This document shows, in pieces, positions 17,073 through 25,300 of a DNA stretch of 64,000 nucleotides. The position numbers and the translations under genes were made by a program. The notes below the pieces were generated by a model, which saw nothing but the letters and a program-made list of their open reading frames with translations, was not told the DNA's origin and made no database searches. Numbering within the stretch: the stretch's first letter is position 1; every line of letters starts with the position of its first letter. Source of the DNA: Microbulbifer sp. TB1203 (GTDB lineage: Bacteria > Pseudomonadota > Gammaproteobacteria > Pseudomonadales > Cellvibrionaceae); NCBI RefSeq assembly GCF_030997045.1, contig NZ_CP116899.1, positions 2,739,501 to 2,803,500 of the forward strand, given 5' to 3'.

Positions 17073-17780
17073 ATGACCCCCATTCTTTTTTACGGCGTGC
17101 CCTCCGGCTGCTCCTTCGGTTCCATCGTCGCCCTGGAGTGGCTCGGCGAGCCCTACCATCTCTGCCGCGTGGGAATGCCCGAAACCGTCATCGCAGAAGA
17201 CTACCGGCGCATCAACCCTGTCGCGGAGACGCCGTCGCTAATCACCGAAGCGGGCGACACCTTGAGCGAAAGCATGGCGATCCTCGGCCATATAGCCGCG
17301 CGGGGCATCCACAGGCAACTGGGCTTTCCCCAGGGCACCCGGGAATTCGACCGCCTGAACCAGATGCTCGCCTTCCTCAACACCAGCTTCTTCGGCGCCT
17401 TCGCGCCCCTGTGGCACGCGCTGGAGCACGGCAGCGAGGGCAGCGAAAAGGAAGCGCTCACCAACTTCGGCCGCGGCGCAGTGGCGCGCGCCCACGCCGC
17501 ACTGAAATCCCTGATGGGCGACAGCGAATGGCTGCTCGGCGAGCACCGCACCTTGGCAGACGCCTACTTTATCGGCATCGCCCGCTGGACCAAGTACCAC
17601 CAGGTAGTGGACCGCCGCGACTACCCCAACCTCCAGCGGCTCTACGAAAAACTGCAGGCCGACCCGGCGGTGATCTTCGCCCACGCCATCGAACAGCAGT
17701 GCCCCGCCACAAGCAGCGGCGGTTTCCAAGGGGAAATCAATCTGCAGCAGGCCTTGTCACAACTAAAAGAGGCCGCATAA
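17073..17780 (+). CDS. Glutathione S-transferase family protein
   Basis: 235 residues from the second possible ATG (17,073), which has GGAG six bases upstream. An ATG 12 bases earlier has none. The thioredoxin-like N-terminal domain (LFYGVPSGCSFGSIVALEWL, with a Ser-Gly-Cys-Ser active-site loop) is followed by NPVAETPSLITEAGDTLSES and a helical C-terminal domain (LADAYFIGIARW). It probably conjugates or reduces a small electrophile whose presence the LysR protein senses. A strong terminator follows directly. Confidence 0.82.
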   Translation: MTPILFYGVPSGCSFGSIVALEWLGEPYHLCRVGMPETVIAEDYRRINPVAETPSLITEAGDTLSESMAILGHIAARGIHRQLGFPQGTREFDRLNQMLAFLNTSFFGAFAPLWHALEHGSEGSEKEALTNFGRGAVARAHAALKSLMGDSEWLLGEHRTLADAYFIGIARWTKYHQVVDRRDYPNLQRLYEKLQADPAVIFAHAIEQQCPATSSGGFQGEINLQQALSQLKEAA

Positions 17781-17788
17781 CACCGCGC

Positions 17789-17813
17789 GCCCGCCCTGAG
17801 GGCGGGCTTTTTT
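17789..17813 (+). terminator. Rho-independent terminator of the GST gene
   Basis: GCCCGCCC-TGA-GGGCGGGC, an 8-bp perfect stem, followed by six T residues. It begins nine bases after the stop codon. Confidence 0.92.
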
Positions 17814-17948
17814 CCCACCCTTTGTCACGAAAGCCCGGCAGCTTTACGATAACCGTCCCGAAAACCACCTGTAGAAGCCTGTTGTGACCGCCATGGATGG
17901 CGGAAATGCAGATTTTGCAGGAGCAAAAATCTGCCAAGCGAAAAACCC

Positions 17949-18413
17949 ATGCGCCACCTCCCGCACCTAATTCCAATCCTGCTTCTATTCCTCAGCCCCC
18001 ACTCATCCGCCTCCTGCCTGGAGGAAAAACCCCTGAAACAACTGGACACCCGCTACGAACAGGCGCTGCGCAACGGCGACACCGACTTTCTCGCACAACT
18101 GCTCAAAGACGAATTCATTTGGGTACACACCCTCGCATCACAGACAGAAAGCAAAAGCGACCTCCTCACCCGCGTAGGCGACAAAAACTACCAACAACCG
18201 GTAGCCCGCACCTCCAAAGAAGTATCCGTACTCAACGCCGGCAACACCGCCGTGATCACCGGCTACACCACCGTAGAACAACGCAACGACGACAACAGCA
18301 CCCGCGCCGCCCGCTACCACTTTATGCGCACCTATATCCTGGAAAACGGGCAATGCCGATTGCTGGCCAGCAAGACCGGCAAAGTCTGGAGCAGCGAAAC
18401 CGGCCCGCTCTAA
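17949..18413 (+). CDS. Secreted NTF2-like (DUF4440) domain protein
   Basis: 154 residues. The signal peptide is about residues 1-21 (LIPILLLFLSPHSSA), followed by CLEE. The remaining ~130 residues have the cone-shaped NTF2-like pattern: LKQLDTRYEQALRNGDTDFLAQLL, then DEFIWVHT, a DLLTRVGD helix, then strands with AVITGYTTVE and YHFMRTYILENGQCRLLAS. DUF4440 members include small hydrolases, isomerases and binding proteins, and the pocket residues give no clear answer. It is probably transcribed alone. Confidence 0.75.
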   Translation: MRHLPHLIPILLLFLSPHSSASCLEEKPLKQLDTRYEQALRNGDTDFLAQLLKDEFIWVHTLASQTESKSDLLTRVGDKNYQQPVARTSKEVSVLNAGNTAVITGYTTVEQRNDDNSTRAARYHFMRTYILENGQCRLLASKTGKVWSSETGPL

Positions 18414-18894
18414 CACCGTCTCGCTTGCACGCGAACAGCTACGGAGCACCGATCTTTTCGCCTGCAAGCAGGCTCCTACAGGCGCGCTGTAGTGACGTAG
18501 GGTGCGCCGCGCGCACCACATCAGCACCTGCAGGATGGGCACAAATCGGCAGGACTGCCGATTTGGACGCCGAGGGCGCCCGCGAAGCGGGTGAGCGCCA
18601 TGGCCGGCGCGAATCCAAGCGAAGCGTGCCCATCAAAACCCACAACCCCACACTCCAGCCCGCTAACCGTCGCCCAATCCGCCCCCACAACGCCCTCTCG
18701 TCGTTCCGGCGGAAGCCGGAACCCAGAGACCCCAGCTCTCGACACCACCATCGCATCAACTCCGACACGACCTCCCTCTACCGGCACACCTAACCAACAA
18801 AAACCCAATTCCAAACAAAACACCCACAACTTCTACAATAAATCCACAGAAACACACGCAACCCCGCACAAAGCGAAAACGCAGGAACACCCCC
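18414..18894. repeat. Gene-free interval packed with repeat fragments
   Basis: 481 bases with no convincing gene. In order it holds: a half element CGCCTGCAAGCAGGCTCCTA (about 18,460); GTAGGGTGCGCCGCGCGCACC (about 18,500); a CAAATCGGCA/TGCCGATTTG hairpin (18,542-18,565) with the adjacent GGGTGAGCGCCATGG module also seen at 49.7 kb; and a TTCCGGCGGAAGCCGGAA palindrome (about 18,705). The last ~120 bases are A/C-rich on the plus strand and contain nothing recognisable. Confidence 0.6.
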
Positions 18895-19596
18895 TTGCCC
18901 GATCGACATCCGGTAAACATCGGCTCCCTGGACACCCGCCTAAACTGGCTCCGCGCCGGCGTACTAGGCGCCAACGACGGCATCATCTCCATCGCCGGCC
19001 TCGTCATCGGCGTAGCCGGCGCCACCGCCGATTCCAGTGACATCGTAATGGCCGGTCTCGCCGGCCTGGTCGCCGGCGCCCTGTCCATGGCCGGCGGCGA
19101 ATACGTCTCCGTCTCCACCCAGCGGGACACCGAGGCCACCCTGGTGGAACGGGAGCGTCTCTCCCTCTCCGATCCCCGCGCCGCGGAAGACGGTCTCACC
19201 ACCAGCCTCCGCGCCAAGGGACTCTCCCCCGAAACCGCCCGCGCCGCCGCCCGCGAACTCTCCGCCAGGGACCCGCTGCGCGCCCACACCGAAGCCGAAC
19301 TCGGCCTGGACCCCACCCGCCTAACCAGCCCCTGGCAGGCCGCCCTCGCCTCCTTTATCGCCTTCGCCTGCGGCGCCCTGCTCCCCCTGCTCACCATCAC
19401 CCTCCTCCCCGCCCGCACCCGCATCGCCGGCTGCGCCCTGGCGGTTGTCGCCGCCCTCGCCATCACCGGCCACACCGGCGCAAGACTAGGCGGCGCCCCG
19501 CACTGGCCGGCGATGTGGCGGACGGTAGGCGTTGGAGCCTCAACCATGGTGGCCACCTATCTGGTGGGGAAAGGGTTTGGGGTGGTCGTTGGTTAG
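18895..19596 (+). CDS. VIT/CCC1-family membrane protein (putative Fe2+/Mn2+ transporter)
   Basis: 233 residues, starting with TTG (18,895) after a weak CAGGA. The first helix begins RAGVLGANDGIISIAGLVIG, the family signature. GLAGLVAGALSMAGGEYVSV follows with the metal-binding Gly/Glu. The cytosolic loop (about 80-150) is acidic and arginine-rich, with the family's Glu residues, and three C-terminal helices follow. Members move Fe2+ or Mn2+ out of the cytosol. The ends of the protein are complete. Confidence 0.88.
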   Translation: MPDRHPVNIGSLDTRLNWLRAGVLGANDGIISIAGLVIGVAGATADSSDIVMAGLAGLVAGALSMAGGEYVSVSTQRDTEATLVERERLSLSDPRAAEDGLTTSLRAKGLSPETARAAARELSARDPLRAHTEAELGLDPTRLTSPWQAALASFIAFACGALLPLLTITLLPARTRIAGCALAVVAALAITGHTGARLGGAPHWPAMWRTVGVGASTMVATYLVGKGFGVVVG

Positions 19597-19678
19597 CAAA
19601 TTTCTGAATAAGTGTATTCGTCACTCCGGCGAAAGCCGGAGCCTAGAAAAGGGTGGGTGCTTGGAAATGGGGGGGCTA

Positions 19679-19966
19679 TCACCCCTCCCGGCCTACCCCG
19701 CCAGCCTCCAGCGCCTCGATCAGATCCCGATACTCCTGCCACAAATGCCTGACGTAAAGCTGCCACTCAATATCCAGACGCTCCCAGGCCTCGATAGCGC
19801 CCCAGCCGTGCGGGAGGTATTCCATTCGCTCCAGCACAAAGGCGGCAGCGATCCGCTCGCTGGTACTGGCGCCGGTGGTGCCCTTTTCCAGCAGGCCTCG
19901 GGCGACTTGTAGGATTTTGTTCAGCGGGTACGGAAGCTGGTCGATTTGCCGATAGATGGATTCCAT
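19679..19966 (-). CDS. Small hypothetical protein divergent from an XRE regulator
   Basis: 95 residues from the ATG at 19,964-19,966, with GAGG upstream. It is mostly helical and rich in Glu, Arg and Trp (LERMEYLPHGWGAIEAWERLDIEWQLYVRHLWQEY). There is no signal peptide and no known motif. It starts 79 bp from a divergent XRE gene whose promoter carries two operator-like dyads. The pair could be a regulator with its target or a small toxin-antitoxin-like module. Neither is proven. Confidence 0.6.
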   Translation of the reverse strand: MESIYRQIDQLPYPLNKILQVARGLLEKGTTGASTSERIAAAFVLERMEYLPHGWGAIEAWERLDIEWQLYVRHLWQEYRDLIEALEAGGVGREG

Positions 19967-19998
19967 GGCGCGCCTCACAAAGATCTCCAACTCACACC

Positions 19999-20048
19999 TG
20001 TCTCGAAATTCCCGACAGACTATCATTGTCTCTACCATCGAGACAATG
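19999..20048. promoter_or_regulatory. Two operator-like dyads at the XRE gene start
   Basis: CATTGTCTC (20,024-20,032) and GAGACAATG (20,040-20,048) form a perfect 9-bp inverted repeat whose right arm includes the XRE start codon. A second dyad, TGTCTCG...CCCGACA, lies at 19,999-20,017. Both contain TGTC/GACA half-sites, and both sit where an autorepressor would block the two divergent genes. Confidence 0.55.
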
Positions 20049-20309
20049 AAAAGCTCGATCTACTCCCCCGCCTACGACCGACTCCGAACCTGGCTCAAAG
20101 ACCAGCGGGAAGAGCAGGGCCTGTCTCTTCGCGCAGCGGCGGAACTGGTGAGCCGGCACCACTCGGTGCTGGGCAAAATGGAACAGGACCGGAAGATCGA
20201 TGTGGTGGAATTTGTCGAATACTGTTTTGCGCTGGGAGCGGACCCGCACGAGGGGCTGGATATCCTGATCGACTGCCTGGAACGGGGGCGCAGACAGAGG
20301 AAGAAATAA
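20046..20309 (+). CDS. XRE-family helix-turn-helix regulator
   Basis: 87 residues from the ATG at 20,046. A longer frame starts at 19,956 but would cover the operator region. The HTH is residues ~15-50 (LKDQREEQGLSLRAAAELVSRHHSVLGKMEQ). The helix 3 region (RHHSVLGKMEQDRK) is followed by a short dimerisation part ending in a basic tail (RGRRQRKK). The inverted repeat over its own start codon argues for autoregulation. Confidence 0.82.
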   Translation: MKSSIYSPAYDRLRTWLKDQREEQGLSLRAAAELVSRHHSVLGKMEQDRKIDVVEFVEYCFALGADPHEGLDILIDCLERGRRQRKK

Positions 20310-20578
20310 GTTCCGCATGACTGGATAGTCCCATAGAAGTATTTGATATTTGCCACCTGCAAACAAGACTCCCGGATTGCCATTGCCGTGATCAGATGAT
20401 CCGGCTATCAAAGTACTCTACGCGATAGGCTTCTATCCACGGACCCGAACAGAGACAGCAAGTACCCAGCTTTACATTTGTAGGTTTTTTCGCCTACTCT
20501 CCACTTCCGGCACTGGATGTACGCCGTAAGGCTGGCTTTGCCCAGCCGTAGATTGTCACTTTAAGGGAGAGACGGCTA

Positions 20579-21001
20579 ATGATTAGCCCAGGTGAATTTT
20601 ACCTAATGGATGTGGCAGATTTGCCCTTCGATCTGTTTCGTGGGGGCAATGCCAGTGGATTTCAGTTCCACGAAGACCGGGCGATGAAAGATTGCTACAC
20701 ATACATGAAAGATGGAGTAATTTACGTCGGAGCCAACTTGACCGGTTTCTCATGCTTCGACCACATCACTGACAGAATGAAGAGGCAAGGGAAGAACGTC
20801 TGGAAACTCAAACGGGGCGCTCTGCTACCTGTAGACCTCAAACTGGTACGAGATGAGCGCAGAGGACACGAGGGCCACTATATGCTGGCACCGGCCAAGG
20901 ATATGCCGATACGGAAGTATATCGGTCTGCTCGAAGAACTCGAAAGGGACCCGTCAAAGTGCACCAAACTCACACCGCAGGAGATTAGAAATGGCTGGTA
21001 A
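20579..21001 (+). CDS. Tse2-like ADP-ribosyltransferase toxin (putative)
   Basis: 140 residues. The C-terminal half carries the pattern I associate with the Tse2 toxin family: LPVDLKLVRDE, then HYMLAPAKDMPIRKYIGLLEEL. In Tse2 the equivalents are IPPDLKV and HYTIMPAKPM. The N-terminal LFRGGNASGF and central DGVIYVGANLTGFSCFDHI also align in order. Tse2 proteins are NAD-using cytosolic toxins delivered by type VI secretion or used in toxin-antitoxin pairs. The next gene overlaps by 11 bases, as an immunity partner would. No secretion genes lie nearby. GC content is lower than in flanking core genes, which suggests transfer. The similarity is from memory and needs a profile search. Confidence 0.6.
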   Translation: MISPGEFYLMDVADLPFDLFRGGNASGFQFHEDRAMKDCYTYMKDGVIYVGANLTGFSCFDHITDRMKRQGKNVWKLKRGALLPVDLKLVRDERRGHEGHYMLAPAKDMPIRKYIGLLEELERDPSKCTKLTPQEIRNGW

Positions 21002-21197
21002 TGCGACTGCAAAAGTCTCTTTCACCAAAAGGGAACTGGCGTCCCTCCTTGCTATAGTAGAAAAGGAAAAGGAGCGGTACGATGCCATTGATTACGACCA
21101 ACTCGATGACGACGAGGCTGGCGATGTTGGAGATGAGCACGAAGTAATAGACGGCATCTTCTCTATGCTGAAAGCCAGTTACTCAGATACTTTCTGA
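20991..21197 (+). CDS. Small acidic protein, probable antitoxin/immunity partner of the Tse2-like toxin
   Basis: 68 residues. The ATG at 20,991 has AGGAG upstream and lies inside the last codons of the toxin gene. The protein has an N-terminal helix (SFTKRELASLLAIVEKEKERY) followed by a strongly acidic stretch (DQLDDDEAGDVGDEHE). Small size, acidity and overlap with the toxin are what an inhibitor would show. No family is recognised. Confidence 0.55.
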   Translation: MAGNATAKVSFTKRELASLLAIVEKEKERYDAIDYDQLDDDEAGDVGDEHEVIDGIFSMLKASYSDTF

Positions 21198-21500
21198 GTG
21201 ACTCCCATCCATCTCCCTGAGCAAAGACATAACGCTCCCCGGGCCGCACAGGCAATCTGCCAGCGGCCACCCAGTTCCTGACATCGAGGTCGGCAAGCCT
21301 ATTGGTGAGCGAGTCAGTCATCCACCTCGAAGAATTTCTTCAGAAGGTAAAACTTATCCATAGATAGTGGAAAGTGCCGCACGACCGCATCCAGATGTAA
21401 ACAAATTGCTCGAAGTGTAATGGCATAGAATTCTTAACAGCCTTGATGGCCGGCACTTACCAAACACTCTTACCCAAAAAATCAGAAAACGTTTAGGACT
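21198..21500. other. Intergenic stretch with no recognised feature
   Basis: 303 bases between the toxin/antitoxin pair and the Imm11-like gene. I see no convincing reading frame, hairpin with T-run or repeat element. The composition is AT-richer than in the core regions. It presumably holds the promoter for the next gene. Confidence 0.5.
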
Positions 21501-22076
21501 ATGACTTACTATCGAATAAAGCCCGACCTAGACACCTATGGTTGGTTCGAGCTGGATATGCAAAAGGTATTGAGCGCTCTCGGGCGAAAGACCTTTTCCA
21601 AATTTACCGAAACCGATGCATCCATTGCCGACAAGTGGGAGGACTTCGAAGCTCGCCTTGAGCCGCCCGACGGCGAAGTCGTGGTCAGTGTTCGCCCAGA
21701 TCTTACGACTTGGGGTGGCGGCTGCCATTTAGTGTTAAACGAGAAGGCCTTTGACGTGCTTGGGTCTTTACTGGCTCCATATGGCGAGTTTCTAAGCGCT
21801 CCTTTCGAAGGCGAGGAATACCGTATATTTAATTGTCGCACCACGAAACCGGCTGACGAGTCCAAAAGCCAAAAGAAGCTTGTTGATGGGCTTCAAGAAG
21901 GCCTTATCAGTCTGGACTTCGATCCTGCGGATATTGCCGATACCCCCGTATTCAAAACGGACTATGACCTATTCATCTCTCTCTACTGCGATGAACGCTT
22001 CAAGCGGCTCGTCGAAAAAAATAGTTTAACAGGCATCACTCTCCGGGAAGACTTGGCTACAAGCCCACTGTTATAG
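21501..22076 (+). CDS. Imm11/DUF1629-like immunity protein (putative)
   Basis: 191 residues. The most telling segment is RPDLTTWGGGCHLVLNEKAF, followed by LGSLLAPYGEFLSAPFEGEEYRIFNC. This is the typical 'WGG...L.S..A...L...L...GE.LP....GE.Y..FN' layout of DUF1629/Imm11 proteins, which protect against polymorphic toxins. No cognate toxin is adjacent, so it may be an orphan immunity gene kept against neighbours. It lies in the low-GC accessory block right before the CRISPR array. The family assignment is from pattern memory. Confidence 0.6.
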   Translation: MTYYRIKPDLDTYGWFELDMQKVLSALGRKTFSKFTETDASIADKWEDFEARLEPPDGEVVVSVRPDLTTWGGGCHLVLNEKAFDVLGSLLAPYGEFLSAPFEGEEYRIFNCRTTKPADESKSQKKLVDGLQEGLISLDFDPADIADTPVFKTDYDLFISLYCDERFKRLVEKNSLTGITLREDLATSPLL

Positions 22077-22137
22077 CCACTCCTGCCCACAGTCAGAAAG
22101 GCAACCAAAGTGGAGCGTTATAAAAACGGGAAACGAA

Positions 22138-22344
22138 ATGTCTGATATTTCAATCGGCACGTTAAAGATGTCGAGAGATGGTGCAGACATTCAAGATTTT
22201 CTTCTTTCTTATGAGGAAACAGAATCTAAGCTAAAAAAGCTGTACATAGAAAAACAGAAATTCACAAAGAATTACAAATTATCCCGATTACGAGCCTCTC
22301 TGATACGACAGACTTCTATACACGCACCTTCAGGCGGTCGATTC
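22138..22344 (+). other. Short AT-rich open frame running into the array end (possible gene remnant)
   Basis: An ATG at 22,138 opens about 69 codons (GTLKMSRDGADIQDFLLSYE..., Lys-rich helix KLKKLYIEKQKF) before the frame runs into the first degenerate CRISPR repeat. The start lacks a good ribosome-binding site. The coding-like half resembles the beginning of a longer gene whose rest is absent. It may be a truncated gene beside the array's old end or chance. Confidence 0.3.
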
Positions 22345-25300
22345 TGGTTCATCCCCACACACGTGAAGAACACATCCTGGGCATCACCAGTAAACTCTAG
22401 GGCCTCGTTTTATCCCCGCGCATGTGGAGAACACTTCCAGGTAGATGAATTCCTCGACTTCAATCCCCGGCTCATCCCCACGCATGTGGGGAACACGACG
22501 GACAGATGACCCACGTACTCCGCCACACCGGTTCATCCCCACGCATGTCGGGAACACTAGCCGATGGTCAAAGTGGAAGACCTGACGCACGGTTCATCCC
22601 CACGCATGTGGGGAACACAGTGTCATTACCCATGTGGTGAAGGAATACGGCGGTTCATCCCCACTCATGTGGGGAACACCCGTCCCCATATTCCAAAAAC
22701 CGTAGGTATCTCGGTTCATCCCCACGCATGTGGGGAACACGATGCGGGCACGCTCTTGCTTGCGGATCTCCTCGGTTCATCCCCACGCATGTGGGGAACA
22801 CTTCAGCCGCACAACGCGGTGCACACACGCATCCGGTTCATCCCCACGCATGTGGGGAACACCCATTGCTCAGGGTCAGGATTAACTCGCCGGTCGGTTC
22901 ATCCCCACGCATGTGGGGAACACTCGACCTGCTTCACGCTCAGCCGCTTCGCCTCCGGTTCATCCCCACGCATGTGGGGAACACTAGCCAATAAAAAAGC
23001 GCTGCAGCTGGTCCAGCGGTTCATCCCCACGCATGTGGGGAACACCACTCGGTGCGCTCCTGCTTGCCGTGCTCGTCCGGTTCATCCCCACGCATGTGGG
23101 GAACACTACGTCCAGGGCGCCATGGCCAAGCTTTAACCGCGGTTCATCCCCACGCATGTGGGGAACACGAGCTGACATCAACTCCATTCCCGCCCCGGTG
23201 CGGTTCATCCCCACGCATGTGGGGAACACGCTGGACGCACGGCTAGCGAGTTTGCGGCAGCCGGTTCATCCCCACGCATGTGGGGAACACATCGTTGTAG
23301 GCTCCTATCACAATCGTGATATCGGTTCATCCCCACGCATGTGGGGAACACGTCGCCAACGTCACCAACCTATTGGCCGAGTGCGGTTCATCCCCACGCA
23401 TGTGGGGAACACCGGTCGCTCCGCCTCATAGTCCAGCTCCACCCCGGTTCATCCCCACGCATGTGGGGAACACTCGACGAGGAGGAGCTTCTCAGGCAGG
23501 CTCAACGGTTCATCCCCACGCATGTGGGGAACACCGAGAGACTGCCACAGAAGATAGGGCAAGAGGCGGTTCATCCCCACGCATGTGGGGAACACATAGA
23601 CGAAGAGTGCGCGCCCTATTTTCAGGGCGGTTCATCCCCACGCATGTGGGGAACACATGTTTGGTGCCAGTGCATATCAATCCCCTATCGGTTCATCCCC
23701 ACGCATGTGGGGAACACCGCCGCATGAGAACAGCAATGGCCCAAACCAGCGGTTCATCCCCACGCATGTGGGGAACACCTGGCGGAAATGCCCGGGGGCC
23801 TGCAGGTGGCCGGTTCATCCCCACGCATGTGGGGAACACACCCACGAAACAAGCCGCCCGTCGGGGCGAAACGGTTCATCCCCACGCATGTGGGGAACAC
23901 GGCATTTTGCCGGTTCCCCTGGCCAGGCCGTGCGGTTCATCCCCACGCATGTGGGGAACACGATAAATTATCTTATCAAGAAAAGGAGCAGGGCGGTTCA
24001 TCCCCACGCATGTGGGGAACACATACATTAATTCACCCATATCTACTCCCGTTGCGGTTCATCCCCACGCATGTGGGGAACACACAATAAAGCAAAAGAC
24101 CGCGCAGAGCGCGGCCGGTTCATCCCCACGCATGTGGGGAACACGGCGTCACCGGTCTTAATGACGGCATCAACGCCGGTTCATCCCCACGCATGTGGGG
24201 AACACACCCCTCCGGGCGCGAATATCGCCGGTATCGTCGGTTCATCCCCACGCATGTGGGGAACACAACATCAAAAGAGCACATCGGCTCATGGGAATCG
24301 GTTCATCCCCACGCATGTGGGGAACACGATGGGGGGTTCTCAGCCGCGACCCACTCCCGCGGTTCATCCCCACGCATGTGGGGAACACACGAGGACGTGG
24401 CCCGGGGGTTCGGCAACGTTCGGTTCATCCCCACGCATGTGGGGAACACAATATACGAAGGTTCACCAGCGGCTCTTAGTGCGGTTCATCCCCACGCATG
24501 TGGGGAACACAGCTCCAGTGGCTGCTAGGTGGCGAGTACACCACGGTTCATCCCCACGCATGTGGGGAACACGTCTGCCGGAGTCCGTTTAATCGCGCCC
24601 ATTACGGTTCATCCCCACGCATGTGGGGAACACAATAGCGCATTTTTCTGGACCGTAGACCCACCCGGTTCATCCCCACGCATGTGGGGAACACAACCCG
24701 CGCGCCCACCTAGGGATAACATTATGCGGTTCATCCCCACGCATGTGGGGAACACGTTTTATCTGGCAGCTTCAGCGGCTCGAATGGCGGTTCATCCCCA
24801 CGCATGTGGGGAACACGGATGCTCGCAGTGCTTCCAGCGGCGGTATGACGGTTCATCCCCACGCATGTGGGGAACACGCACCACCTCATCCCGAAACGCC
24901 CGCTGGCCGCGGTTCATCCCCACGCATGTGGGGAACACAACTCGTCCGGCGAAAAATATTTCAACAGTGGCGGTTCATCCCCACGCATGTGGGGAACACA
25001 AACCTACTGCGCCTAATTTCCAGGTCGACCACGGTTCATCCCCACGCATGTGGGGAACACATGTGAGATTTAATTCGTTCGAGATTGAAAACCGGTTCAT
25101 CCCCACGCATGTGGGGAACACCGACCGTCCAGGCTCGGAACCACTCGGCCCGGCGGTTCATCCCCACGCATGTGGGGAACACCATTCCTGCGGTGCTCTC
25201 GTACTCCTTCTTCACGGTTCATCCCCACGCATGTGGGGAACACATATGGATCATGTTGACCCTCACGCTGGCGGCCGGTTCATCCCCACGCATGTGGGGA

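Noticed and set aside
18414..18894. Plus-strand frame through 17,897-18,793 as a gene
   Set aside because: It overlaps the NTF2-like gene in another frame and then runs through repeat DNA; Pro/Arg/His-rich without family.
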